The position numbers were made by a program, and so were the translations under genes. DNA of 64,000 nucleotides from the NCBI RefSeq assembly GCF_046097595.1, contig NZ_JBJUVG010000002.1, positions 244,301 to 308,300 on the forward strand, in the 5' to 3' direction. A model generated the notes under the pieces. That model had not been told where the DNA came from. It saw only the letters and a list, made by a program, of their open reading frames with translations, and made no database searches. Source of the stretch: Peptococcus simiae. Its GTDB lineage: Bacteria; Bacillota; Peptococcia; Peptococcales; Peptococcaceae. This document shows, piece after piece, positions 8,966 to 16,817 of this stretch. Position 1 is the first letter of the stretch; each line of letters begins with the position of its first letter.

Positions 8966-9690
8966 TATTTATTATAGATATTAACTGGAGAAAAATCAAG
9001 ATAATCTGATGAAACCAGCTGAAATTCTGTCATTCCCATGGATACTTTTTGAAAGCGGCAGCAATCTGACCCATGTAAATGGCCATATACACAATAATTG
9101 ATCTGGTATTTTGCCAATAATTGCGTAAAAATACTTTCTTCGCCGGCTTCCCTAAAGGGTGGAAAATGCATGAGGGCAAACCTCAACCGGACATCTTCCG
9201 GAATTTTACTGAGGCTGGCTTCCAAACGGAGCACTTCCCGCCTGATCATTTTAGCCTGGTGCCCGCCCCCCTCCTGGTCGTAAAAGCTCCAGCCCCGGCT
9301 ACCGGCAAAGGCCATATCGCCGAGGACCACACAGTCGTTGTGGATGAGGTGGATACTGGCCGGTAGGCTATCACGCAATCGGCGAATGCTCTGCCACCAA
9401 TTATCATGGTTCCCGCGGCAGAGGATTTTTTGACCGGGCAGGGATTCCAGCCAGTCTAAGGAAGGCAGGACATCCTCCAGTTTATTCCCCCAGCATAAAT
9501 CGCCGGGCAGCAAGACAATATCCGTTGGGCCAACTTTCGCCTGCCAGGCTTCTTCTATTTGTGCCGTATGGTCTAGCCAGTGGTCGCCAAAAACATCCAT
9601 CGGCTTGGCCAGGTCAGGAGATAAACCGATTGAGAGGTGCAGGTCACCTATGGCCCATACTTTTTGATAATCGTTTACCGACTTGGTCAC
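8962..9690 (-). CDS. Calcineurin-like metallophosphoesterase
   Basis: About 242 residues from the GTG at 9690, chosen because AAAGGA sits 7 nt upstream and the protein then opens MTKSVNDYQKVWAIGDLHLS; a longer reading to 9828 adds a tail that crosses the uppP promoter. The two-metal site motifs are all present: GDLHLS, PGDLCWGN, GNHDNWW and GHLHGSD. This is the YkuE/predicted phosphohydrolase type, with a cytosolic location because no signal peptide is seen. Substrate unknown. It is divergent from uppP with 82 bp between the starts. Confidence 0.85.
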   Translation of the reverse strand: MTKSVNDYQKVWAIGDLHLSIGLSPDLAKPMDVFGDHWLDHTAQIEEAWQAKVGPTDIVLLPGDLCWGNKLEDVLPSLDWLESLPGQKILCRGNHDNWWQSIRRLRDSLPASIHLIHNDCVVLGDMAFAGSRGWSFYDQEGGGHQAKMIRREVLRLEASLSKIPEDVRLRFALMHFPPFREAGEESIFTQLLAKYQINYCVYGHLHGSDCCRFQKVSMGMTEFQLVSSDYLDFSPVNIYNKY

Positions 9691-9709
9691 AATAATCCTT
9701 TCTAACCTC

Positions 9710-9738
9710 TTGAACCCAAATGGCCTATCCATTAAAAT
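9710..9738 (+). promoter_or_regulatory. Promoter of uppP
   Basis: TTGAAC (9710-9715), 17-bp spacer, TAAAAT (9733-9738); start expected about 30 nt before the uppP GTG. Confidence 0.6.
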
Positions 9739-9772
9739 AAGCATATTGCCATTTGATATTAGGAGGAAAAAC

Positions 9773-10594
9773 GTGAATATAGCTGAATTACTAAAGATTT
9801 TAGTACTTGGCATCGTGGAAGGGATCACAGAGTGGCTCCCGATTTCAAGTACCGGTCACATGATTTTAGTGGAAGAGTTTATCAAATTAAATGTTTCCCG
9901 TGATTTTTGGGAAATGTTCTTAGTGGTCATCCAACTGGGGGCTATTTTAGCCGTTGTTGTCCTCTACTTTGAAAAGCTCAACCCCTGGGCTAAGAAGAAG
10001 AGCCCTGTGGAAAAGAAGGCCACCTTTAATTTATGGGGCAAAACCCTCGTCGGTTGTTTGCCGGCAGCCCTTATCGGCCTGCCTTTGGATGACTGGATGG
10101 AAGCCCACTTTTTTAATGCGACAGTGGTTGCCATTGCCTTAATTGTGTACGGGGTCGTCTTTATCTTAATTGAACGCCGGCACAGCTCAGGGCATTTTAA
10201 TATTGAATCTTTTGACCAGCTCAGCTATAAAACAGCCCTGGCCATCGGTATTTTTCAGGTCCTCTCCCTCATCCCCGGCACCTCACGCTCAGGTTCGACC
10301 ATTATCGGTGGGATGTTATGTGGGACCTCCCGCTTTATCGCCACAGAGTTTTCCTTTTTTATGAGCATCCCGGTGATGTTCGGTGCCAGCCTTTTAAAAT
10401 TGGTCAAGTTTGGCTTTGACTTTACAGCTGTCGAAGCTTTTTACTTGATTTTTGGCATGGTCGTTGCCTTTGTGGTCTCCATCATGGCTATTAAATTCTT
10501 GCTGAACTACTTAAAACGTAATGACTTTAAGGCCTTTGGCTACTACCGGATTGTCTTGGGGATTGTGGTCTTGACTTACTTCTACCTCTTTTAA
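9773..10594 (+). CDS. uppP: Undecaprenyl-diphosphatase
   Basis: 273 residues from the GTG at 9773, which has AGGAGG 6 nt upstream; the longer ATG reading from 9683 covers the promoter. BacA family motifs: EGITEWLPISSTGH at about 16-29 holds the catalytic glutamates and histidine, and PGTSRSGSTI the conserved arginine. Seven to eight membrane helices. It removes one phosphate from undecaprenyl diphosphate so the lipid carrier can be reused in wall synthesis, and gives bacitracin resistance when raised. Single-gene unit closed by a strong terminator. Confidence 0.95.
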   Translation: MNIAELLKILVLGIVEGITEWLPISSTGHMILVEEFIKLNVSRDFWEMFLVVIQLGAILAVVVLYFEKLNPWAKKKSPVEKKATFNLWGKTLVGCLPAALIGLPLDDWMEAHFFNATVVAIALIVYGVVFILIERRHSSGHFNIESFDQLSYKTALAIGIFQVLSLIPGTSRSGSTIIGGMLCGTSRFIATEFSFFMSIPVMFGASLLKLVKFGFDFTAVEAFYLIFGMVVAFVVSIMAIKFLLNYLKRNDFKAFGYYRIVLGIVVLTYFYLF

Positions 10595-10600
10595 GCTGTA

Positions 10601-10635
10601 AGCGTCTGATGACCTGTCATCAGGCGCTTTTTTAT
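10601..10635. terminator. Two-way terminator between uppP and the glucosaminidase gene
   Basis: Thirteen-base-pair stem (10601-10613 with 10616-10628, one G-T pair) and T-run to the right. The convergent gene on the minus strand ends at 10632, inside this element. Confidence 0.8.
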
Positions 10636-11276
10636 TGGTCATACTTGTCCAGTTCATAGGTATGGATGATTTGAATGAGTTTTTGAGCATAAGCCGGGTC
10701 AGTGGCGTAACCGCCTTTGACCAGGGCCTTGACTGCAGCCTCAGGGGTCTCTGCCTCCACGACACCCCGATACCTGGGCAGGGTTCCGACCAGCTTGGTA
10801 TAATCCTTGACAGACGCCTCTACAGAATCATAGGCCCGGAACTCAGCGGAAACGGTAATGGACTCCCCACCCAGCACTTCTTCGGTGTCGTAGGTGGCTG
10901 CATTTTCCTTATCGGTCCGCTTGATGCCAAAGTAGTTATTGTGGATGCGGGCGAGGTCCGATTGACCAAAGCCGGATTCCAGAGCTGACTGGGCCAGGAT
11001 AAGGGAGGGGTGGATATGCTGTCGTTTGCCATATTTTTGGGCAATCGGCGCCATCTGTTCAAAGTAAAATTCATGGTTACCGGTATATTCAACGGTGACC
11101 GCCTCCGGACTGGAGGGGTTATTGAGCATGATGGCTAGGGCGAGGAGGACAAAGAAGACGACGATAATCGCCAGGCGACTTTTGCTTTTTTGGGACCGCC
11201 GCTGGGTGGCTCTTTTCCGTCCCTTGCTTTTTTGCCGCGGCCTTTGTCTTGCGGGCCGTTTACGGGGCTTGGCCAT
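10632..11276 (-). CDS. Membrane-anchored glucosaminidase domain protein (LytG/FlgJ-like)
   Basis: 214 residues from the ATG at 11276 (AGGAGG 5 nt upstream; an overlapping GTG two codons earlier is less likely). A very basic cytosolic tail (Arg/Lys/Gln, about 35 residues) is followed by one membrane helix at about 36-53 and then an external glucosaminidase domain: LILAQSALESGFGQS carries the catalytic Glu, and HNNYFGIK and FRAYDSVEASVKDY are family motifs. It should cut the glycan backbone at N-acetylglucosamine and help in wall remodelling or cell separation. Reads toward uppP and shares its terminator. Confidence 0.85.
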   Translation of the reverse strand: MAKPRKRPARQRPRQKSKGRKRATQRRSQKSKSRLAIIVVFFVLLALAIMLNNPSSPEAVTVEYTGNHEFYFEQMAPIAQKYGKRQHIHPSLILAQSALESGFGQSDLARIHNNYFGIKRTDKENAATYDTEEVLGGESITVSAEFRAYDSVEASVKDYTKLVGTLPRYRGVVEAETPEAAVKALVKGGYATDPAYAQKLIQIIHTYELDKYDQ

Positions 11277-11436
11277 AGGCACCTCCTCATCATCCTAATA
11301 TATACTATTGTACCCTAATTGCAGCATTTTCCAAAACGATTCAGTAGGCATAAATTTCTTTTAAGAAAAAAAGGCGAAAAATCCCTCTATTTGCTCAAGT
11401 ATCCTGAAAATCCGGTGCAAGCCCTCCCGGGACTCC

Positions 11437-12213
11437 TTATCTTTTTGTATGGCCCAGGTTAAAGGACCGTCGGTGACAGGGAGAGGGACCCAGCTCGCGG
11501 AGAGCCGCATAGTGGTCGGCGGTACCATAGCCCTTGTGCCGGGCCAGGCCATAGCCCGGGTATAGCTCATCCAACTTGACCATCAGGGCATCCCGGTGGA
11601 CTTTCGCTAAGATAGAGGCCGCTGCGATAGAGGCACTGACCTGGTCACCGCCGATAATATTTTCTTGCTTAAATGCCGGCGCCAGCCGGTTGGTGCCGTC
11701 TACCAGGACAATCGAAAAGTCACCCAGGGCCCCCAGGGCCCGGTTCATGGCCAACTCCGCCGCATGGAGGATATTGAGCCGGTCAATTTCTTCCACACTC
11801 GCTTGCCCAAGGGCATAGGCCAGGGCCTGGCCCCGAATTTGACTGGCCAGGCCCTGCCGACTTTTTTCGCTTAGTTTCTTAGAATCATTTAAGCCCGGTA
11901 GGAGGATCCCCGCCGGCAGGATGACAGCAGCAGCAACAACCGGTCCCGCTAAAGGCCCGCGACCTGCCTCGTCGGTCCCGGCAATCCGAATATAGCCCTG
12001 GCTTCTTAGCCGGTTCTCATGGGCCCAAAGGGCCCTCAGCCGGTCCTCCTCTACCTTTCTCTGCACCATTTGCCTTTCCAGCTGGTCAGCTAAAAGCTGG
12101 AGGCCCCGGCGGGCATCAGCCCGTAAGGCTGGAATGAGGGCTTCCTGGTCTACCGGGGCCATGTTTTTCACCTGCGTTTTCACCTGGGCGATGGATTGCT
12201 TATCAAAAGTCAT
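11437..12213 (-). CDS. rnhB: Ribonuclease HII
   Basis: 258 residues. The catalytic block GTDEAGRGPLAGPVVAA begins at about residue 79 (D81, E82); other acidic residues are in VLVDGTNRL and the late KVHRDALM segment. It removes RNA from RNA-DNA hybrids and single ribonucleotides from DNA. An N-terminal region of about 70 residues before the catalytic core is longer than in E. coli but common in Firmicutes. Follows dinB with a 9-nt gap, so a two-gene dinB-rnhB unit is likely. The 153 bp downstream show no gene and no clear terminator. Confidence 0.94.
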   Translation of the reverse strand: MTFDKQSIAQVKTQVKNMAPVDQEALIPALRADARRGLQLLADQLERQMVQRKVEEDRLRALWAHENRLRSQGYIRIAGTDEAGRGPLAGPVVAAAVILPAGILLPGLNDSKKLSEKSRQGLASQIRGQALAYALGQASVEEIDRLNILHAAELAMNRALGALGDFSIVLVDGTNRLAPAFKQENIIGGDQVSASIAAASILAKVHRDALMVKLDELYPGYGLARHKGYGTADHYAALRELGPSPCHRRSFNLGHTKR

Positions 12214-12222
12214 ATTGACCTC

Positions 12223-13401
12223 CTATCTTGGACGATGGTCCCCTTTTTTCGGTAAATGTATGGCCCGCATCATACTGTCCTTGCCATACTTGATCTGGAG
12301 CCGTTCAATCAGCCGGTCCAGGTCATCTAGGTCACCGCTTTCATTAAAAAGGGCCAGCTGGACATCCGGATCATTTTCACCACTTAACTGGGAGGCCGTC
12401 ATGCCAATGAGCCGCAGGGGGGCCCCGGTATAGCAGTCATTCAGGAGGGCATTTGTCGCCTGCCAAAGGGGCTTAAAGCCATTGACCGGCCAGGGCAGCT
12501 GGACCTGCTTGGTATGGGTGGTAAAATCGCTGAGCCGCCATTTTAAGGTGACGGTTTTTGCCAGTAAGGCCTCCCGCCTTAAGCGCTTGGATACATCCTG
12601 GACCAGGTCAGCCAGGATTTTTTTCAAGGCCTCTTTATCGGCAATATCGATGGAAAAGGTCCGCTCCCGGCCAATGGACTTAGCCTCCCTTACGGTCACG
12701 ACCGGCCGGGGGTCAACGCCATTGGCCCGGTCATAAATATCGCTTGCCCGCTTGCCCAGTAAGCGGGCAAGGCTATGTACGTTGCTTTTAGCCAGGTCTT
12801 CTATGGTATAAATCCCCTCGCCTTCCAAAAGGGCCTGGGTATGGGGACCAACCCCCATCATCCGGCCGACCGGTAGGGGCCAGACCTGGTCTTTGAAATT
12901 CTCCTGGTTAATGACCGTCAAGCCAGCCGGCTTATTAAAATCACTGGCCAGCTTGGCAGCAAACTTCTGATAGGATACTCCTACCGAACAGGTCAGACCT
13001 CGTAAGGCATGAATCCGGTACTGGATGGCCTTAGCCAGGCGAATGGCGGCTGCCATATCTGCTGTTTGTTCGGTCACATCTAAAAAAGCCTCATCGACAG
13101 ATAAAATTTCCATGGTGGGGGTGACCTTGCTCAGTAAGCCCATAATCACCTTGGACTCCTGCCGGTAGGCATCTTTCCTAACCGGTACATAAATACCTGC
13201 CGGGCAAAGGCGTTTGGCCCGCATGACGGGCATCGCCGAATGAACGCCAAAAACCCGGGCTTCATAGGAGGCAGTCGTAACCACGCCCCGGGTATCGGAA
13301 GCCCCGGCAACAATCACCGGCTTGCCTTGCCATTCGGGATGGTCCCGTTGCTCAACGGCGGCAAAAAAAGCATCCATATCAATATGTAAGATTCGACGCA
13401 T
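12223..13401 (-). CDS. dinB: DNA polymerase IV (Y family)
   Basis: 392 residues. The palm motif HIDMDAFFAAVEQ gives D8, and SVDEAFLDV near 103-110 gives the other two metal ligands. VSYQKFAAKLASDFNKPAG is the conserved finger/palm stretch, and RLLGKRASDIYDRANG the thumb helix-hairpin-helix. It copies past damaged bases with low fidelity. Its extreme C-terminus (QIKYGKDSMMRAIHL) is not the usual QLxLF clamp motif; a possible clamp peptide VQLALF lies earlier, about 30 residues from the end. Divergent from the small gene at 13503. Confidence 0.93.
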   Translation of the reverse strand: MRRILHIDMDAFFAAVEQRDHPEWQGKPVIVAGASDTRGVVTTASYEARVFGVHSAMPVMRAKRLCPAGIYVPVRKDAYRQESKVIMGLLSKVTPTMEILSVDEAFLDVTEQTADMAAAIRLAKAIQYRIHALRGLTCSVGVSYQKFAAKLASDFNKPAGLTVINQENFKDQVWPLPVGRMMGVGPHTQALLEGEGIYTIEDLAKSNVHSLARLLGKRASDIYDRANGVDPRPVVTVREAKSIGRERTFSIDIADKEALKKILADLVQDVSKRLRREALLAKTVTLKWRLSDFTTHTKQVQLPWPVNGFKPLWQATNALLNDCYTGAPLRLIGMTASQLSGENDPDVQLALFNESGDLDDLDRLIERLQIKYGKDSMMRAIHLPKKGDHRPR

Positions 13402-13456
13402 CAGGCTCCCCTCCTCCCCTTAATACTACCCTGTAAAAGGAATCTCGGCAACAGAG

Positions 13457-13484
13457 TTGCGCCTTTTCGCGCCTATGATATAAT
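13457..13484 (+). promoter_or_regulatory. Promoter of the 91-residue orphan gene
   Basis: TTGCGC (13457-13462), 16-bp spacer, TATAAT (13479-13484) with an extended -10 TGA directly ahead. Confidence 0.7.
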
Positions 13485-13502
13485 GGCAGCTGAGGTGATA
13501 AA

Positions 13503-13778
13503 ATGAAATTTAACGGTGCTCTGGTAAAAACCGAAGAACGCGTTATTGGCGTCGCTGTCGTTGAAAATAACTTCTTAGACCTAGACCCTGAAACCCGGGC
13601 CAAGCGGATGCTCCAGTATCATGAGGGCTTTGGCGGGAAGGTCCCTGTGGTGGTCCTCTTAGAATCCATCGAAAACAAGGAAAAATATTGGGGCCGCCCC
13701 GACTTAATTCCCCTGGTCAAGGATGTCCCCCTCAATATGATGACCTTTAAAACATGGACAGCCCCGGACGAAGACTAA
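13503..13778 (+). CDS. Small cytosolic protein of unknown function
   Basis: 91 residues, no family recognised. It has its own promoter with a perfect TATAAT, a good ribosome site (GAGGTG, 6 nt before ATG) and its own strong terminator, so it is very likely a real gene. The protein is mixed alpha/beta with no export signal or membrane helix: an N-terminal strand GALVKTEERVIGVAVV, a charged helix ETRAKRMLQYHEGF, then KVPVVVLLES, an acidic end and a Trp-containing tail. The last two blocks could form a small fold that binds nucleotide or protein, but no motif supports this. Confidence 0.7.
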   Translation: MKFNGALVKTEERVIGVAVVENNFLDLDPETRAKRMLQYHEGFGGKVPVVVLLESIENKEKYWGRPDLIPLVKDVPLNMMTFKTWTAPDED

Positions 13779-13785
13779 GCCAGCT

Positions 13786-13828
13786 AAAAAGCCGGGCCGA
13801 ATGATTTGCTCATTCGGCCCGGCTTTTT
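13786..13828. terminator. Two-way terminator
   Basis: Nineteen-base-pair perfect stem (13786-13804 with 13810-13828), 5-nt loop, with A-run on one side and T-run on the other. Serves the orphan gene and the secreted glycosidase gene that ends at 13855. Confidence 0.9.
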
Positions 13829-13854
13829 ATTTTCGCCAAGGATTATTTACCAGG

Positions 13855-15924
13855 CTATTCCTTTGGCGCAATGATGCTAACGGTCCGACTTTGGTCGTTA
13901 TATTCCACCTGCATCCCTACCGTCTCAGCAATAAAGCGGATGGGTACGAAGGTGCGGCCATTACGAATCTGCGGGGATACATCGATGGGTCGGCTGTCCC
14001 CATTCACTGTCACCCGGTTTTCATCAACCGGTAGGATAATCCGGGTTTGGCCAAGGGCCACTTCCACTTCTCGCCGCTCATCGGACCAGGTCACTTCTCC
14101 ACCATAGGCTTCAGCAATGAGCCGCAAGGGCACAAGGGTCCGCCCTTCATGAATATAGGGCGCCACATCCAGCTGATGAGCCTGGCCATCCAGCCAATAC
14201 TGGCTCTGACCAATGCCCAGGTCTAGCAAGCGATAGGCTGGGTTACCCAGGTAGGCTTCGGCGGTATGGTTGCCAAAGGTCGCCTTAATTTTACCATTTG
14301 CTAGGTTATTGAGCTGGTTAATCCCGAAGGCCCCATACTCGCCGGTAATGTCGCCGGTAAAGCCTTCCAGCTGCCAATTAATCACCCGAGGAGATAGCTC
14401 TATAGACCGACCATCCAGGGTTTTAGCAAAGACCCGGGCATTGACGAAGTCACCGGGCTGAACCATAAATTTGTCCAACTGAATTCGGATACCGGATACC
14501 GCTTCCGGGCCCTGGATGACCAAGTCTTTCTGGGCAAGTTCCCGACCATCAGCCAGAGCTTTGACCGAAACCGTACCGGGCTGGAGGGCTACAAACCAGG
14601 GACCATCCCAGATGCCATTTTGGCCACCATCTGTATAGGTTAAGGCCAGGCCTTGGGTGGCCTTAGGGTGGTAATTGGCGTCCCAGGCACTTGCCAAGCC
14701 AAACTGGCCACTTTCTCCCTGTACCAGCCGGCTGGGGCCGGATAATTTTCCGGCTACAACAGGCCCTTCCGGCGTTTCATTAAATATCCCGATGCCATTG
14801 ACCACAGCCCTTTGGGCCCCAAAGCCTTCCGGGGCAATAGCCACCTGCCGGTTAAAACTCCCCAGAGGCCGGCTCACCAGGGTACTGGACCCGCCCCCAT
14901 CCAGGTTGACGGCCTTATCAGCCCCTAGCGCCTGCATAAAGCGGCTGAGCTGGCCCAAGGAAAGGCCGGCGCTCCGGCTGGTCCGCCCTTCTGCACAAGC
15001 AAAGTAGACCGTCTTGCCGTCAGCTGAAATACCGGCGGCGGTCCGGGCCCGGACGCCCCCTAAGACATTGATATCTTTGGTGTAGGGTACCAGCTGGCCG
15101 TCATTGACCAGGAGGGCATGGCCCCCAACCAGGAACTTCCACTGGCGGTCCGGTTGGACGCCGGCCCAGACTTGAGCCTTTTGGTCGATTTTCAGGTGTT
15201 TTTTGACAAAAAGCTCCCCTTGGCCATTGGCCTGTAAGATGATCTTTCCATCCGGGACCGGATAGGGCAGGTTTTTCCCATAGGAAATCTGCTCGACCGT
15301 GCCATCAGGACCGATAAGAACTTCAGTATTCGTGGCATGGCCTCGGGAAGCGCTGCCCCAGAAATCATTGTACATCTGGATGGTATCGGTATGGCTTTCT
15401 TGGCCGGATGGGTCATGCCAGTAGTAGGTCTTATTCAGACCATCCAGAGGGAAACTGGCCCCATCGGCGGCCTTGACGCCACCATTAAAGGTCATGGCTT
15501 CGATATGGGCTGTACCGCCGGCATCAATACCCAGGGAGTAAAGGCCGATAATCACCGCCGGCGAGCTCTGCAGGCGGCCGTTCACAATAGATGGACCTAT
15601 GGGCGAGCCCTGCAGGGCCATGTTGAAGTAATCGCCATTCATCATGGCGACGGCATTGGTCCGAGCGCTCATTTGGCCGACCGTTGCCCGCCGGGTATAC
15701 TCACCGGCACCGGCCACCAGGCGTAAGTCTGTGTTGGGGTTGGTTAAGTCACACCGCCACACCCCAATACGGGCATTCTGCCAGTGGTGCATTTCTTCCA
15801 CAACACCCGGCGCAATCGGTTCAGACCGGACCACTTGGGCCTGGGCTGGTTCTGCAGTGGCCAGGGACCAGGCGGTTAAGCATAGGGCCCCGGCCATGAG
15901 GGCCATGATTCTTTTTTTCAGCAT
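13855..15924 (-). CDS. Secreted phosphodiester glycosidase (NAGPA-like) with stalk domains
   Basis: 689 residues from the ATG at 15924 (GGAGG 7 nt upstream). A signal peptide ends at AEPAQA, about residue 29. About residues 60-370 form a phosphodiester glycosidase domain, the fold shared with the human enzyme that uncovers mannose-6-phosphate: MNGDYFNM, GPSIVNGRLQSSP, FACAEGRTSRSAGLSL and NLDGGGSSTLVSRP are characteristic. The middle resembles bacterial Ig-like modules. Two tandem copper-amine-oxidase-N type repeats end the protein (IHEGRTLVPLRLIAEA and IRNGRTFVPIRFIAETVG). Likely acts on wall polysaccharides outside the cell. Substrate unknown. Confidence 0.85.
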   Translation of the reverse strand: MLKKRIMALMAGALCLTAWSLATAEPAQAQVVRSEPIAPGVVEEMHHWQNARIGVWRCDLTNPNTDLRLVAGAGEYTRRATVGQMSARTNAVAMMNGDYFNMALQGSPIGPSIVNGRLQSSPAVIIGLYSLGIDAGGTAHIEAMTFNGGVKAADGASFPLDGLNKTYYWHDPSGQESHTDTIQMYNDFWGSASRGHATNTEVLIGPDGTVEQISYGKNLPYPVPDGKIILQANGQGELFVKKHLKIDQKAQVWAGVQPDRQWKFLVGGHALLVNDGQLVPYTKDINVLGGVRARTAAGISADGKTVYFACAEGRTSRSAGLSLGQLSRFMQALGADKAVNLDGGGSSTLVSRPLGSFNRQVAIAPEGFGAQRAVVNGIGIFNETPEGPVVAGKLSGPSRLVQGESGQFGLASAWDANYHPKATQGLALTYTDGGQNGIWDGPWFVALQPGTVSVKALADGRELAQKDLVIQGPEAVSGIRIQLDKFMVQPGDFVNARVFAKTLDGRSIELSPRVINWQLEGFTGDITGEYGAFGINQLNNLANGKIKATFGNHTAEAYLGNPAYRLLDLGIGQSQYWLDGQAHQLDVAPYIHEGRTLVPLRLIAEAYGGEVTWSDERREVEVALGQTRIILPVDENRVTVNGDSRPIDVSPQIRNGRTFVPIRFIAETVGMQVEYNDQSRTVSIIAPKE

Positions 15925-15955
15925 TAGGAAACCTCCTTCAATCGTCTTTACCTTT

Positions 15956-15984
15956 ACTATAGCTGAAGGGGAGCCGCCCCTCAA
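15956..15984 (-). promoter_or_regulatory. Promoter of the secreted glycosidase gene
   Basis: Minus strand TTGAGG (15979-15984), 17-bp spacer, TATAGT (15956-15961), about 25 nt before the ribosome site. Confidence 0.65.
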
Positions 15985-16021
15985 GTTTTCCCGGCAACTG
16001 TTTCTTTTTTGTTCCTCTTAC

Positions 16022-16050
16022 TTGCTGTTTACCGGTGCCTTTCCTATAAT
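16022..16050 (+). promoter_or_regulatory. Promoter of the ttcA-comM run
   Basis: TTGCTG (16022-16027), 17-bp spacer, TATAAT (16045-16050), only 20 nt before the ttcA ATG. Divergent from the glycosidase promoter 38 bp away. Confidence 0.7.
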
Positions 16051-16069
16051 AAAGAAAAGGAGCGATGAT

Positions 16070-16807
16070 ATGAAGCGAAATTGGCGGGCCTATAATAAGG
16101 ACCTTTTTGCCCCTATGCGCCGGGCCAGTCGGGATTACGGACTGATTGAAGCTGGTGACTGTATCGGTATCGGTCTATCCGGCGGCAAGGACAGCACCCT
16201 ACTTCTCTATAGTTTGGCAGTCTTACAAAAGACCCTGCCGACCCCCTTCCAAATTAAGGCCATGAGCGTGGACCTGGGCTGGGAAAACGACTATACCGCC
16301 CACCGGGCCTTATGTGAAGAATTATCCATTCCCTTTGAAGTGGTGCCCTCTAATATTGGCCCCATTGTCTTTGAAGAGCGCCAGGAAAAAAATCCCTGCT
16401 CCCTCTGTGCCCGGATGCGGCGAGGGGCAGTCAACAACTGGGCCGCAGCCAATGGCTGTAACAAGGTCGCCCTGGGCCATCATTTAGATGATGTCATTGA
16501 GACCCTCCTCATGAGTCTTTTCTTTGAGGGCCGGCTCCACACCTTTGCCCCCAGGGCCTACTTGAGCCGGGCGGACCTCACCGTTATCCGGCCCCTGGTC
16601 TTTGTAAAAGAGGCCGATATCCGCCGGATCGTCAGAAAGTTAGACCTGCCGATTATGCATAATGCCTGCCCGGCAGACGGCTTTACCAAGCGGTCAGAGG
16701 AAAAGGCCTTAATTGCCCAGCTGGCGAAAGACAACCCCGGTATCAGAGACCGGATGATGCACGCCGTCACTTCCAGTTTATGGACCAGTTACCAGATCAC
16801 TTCCTAG
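16070..16807 (+). CDS. TtcA-family tRNA 2-thiolation protein
   Basis: 245 residues from the ATG at 16070 (AAAGGAG about 8 nt upstream, promoter just before; the longer frame back to 15644 is antisense to the glycosidase gene). PP-loop ATPase: SGGKDS at 37-42. Three cysteines expected for the [4Fe-4S] cluster are present: C110 and C113 in PCSLCARM and C200 in HNACPAD. GHHLDDVIETLLMSLFF is the family motif. Such enzymes put sulfur on C32 or another base of tRNA; the exact base is not certain for the Firmicutes branch. Confidence 0.85.
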   Translation: MKRNWRAYNKDLFAPMRRASRDYGLIEAGDCIGIGLSGGKDSTLLLYSLAVLQKTLPTPFQIKAMSVDLGWENDYTAHRALCEELSIPFEVVPSNIGPIVFEERQEKNPCSLCARMRRGAVNNWAAANGCNKVALGHHLDDVIETLLMSLFFEGRLHTFAPRAYLSRADLTVIRPLVFVKEADIRRIVRKLDLPIMHNACPADGFTKRSEEKALIAQLAKDNPGIRDRMMHAVTSSLWTSYQITS

Positions 16808-16817
16808 GAGGTATCCC

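Noticed and set aside
11283..11436. Possible small gene or terminator between the glucosaminidase gene and rnhB
   Set aside because: No frame with a ribosome site and no stable hairpin with a T-run was seen.
15644..16069. Extension of ttcA by 142 codons upstream
   Set aside because: It runs antisense through the secreted glycosidase gene and its promoter; a promoter and ribosome site place the start at 16070.
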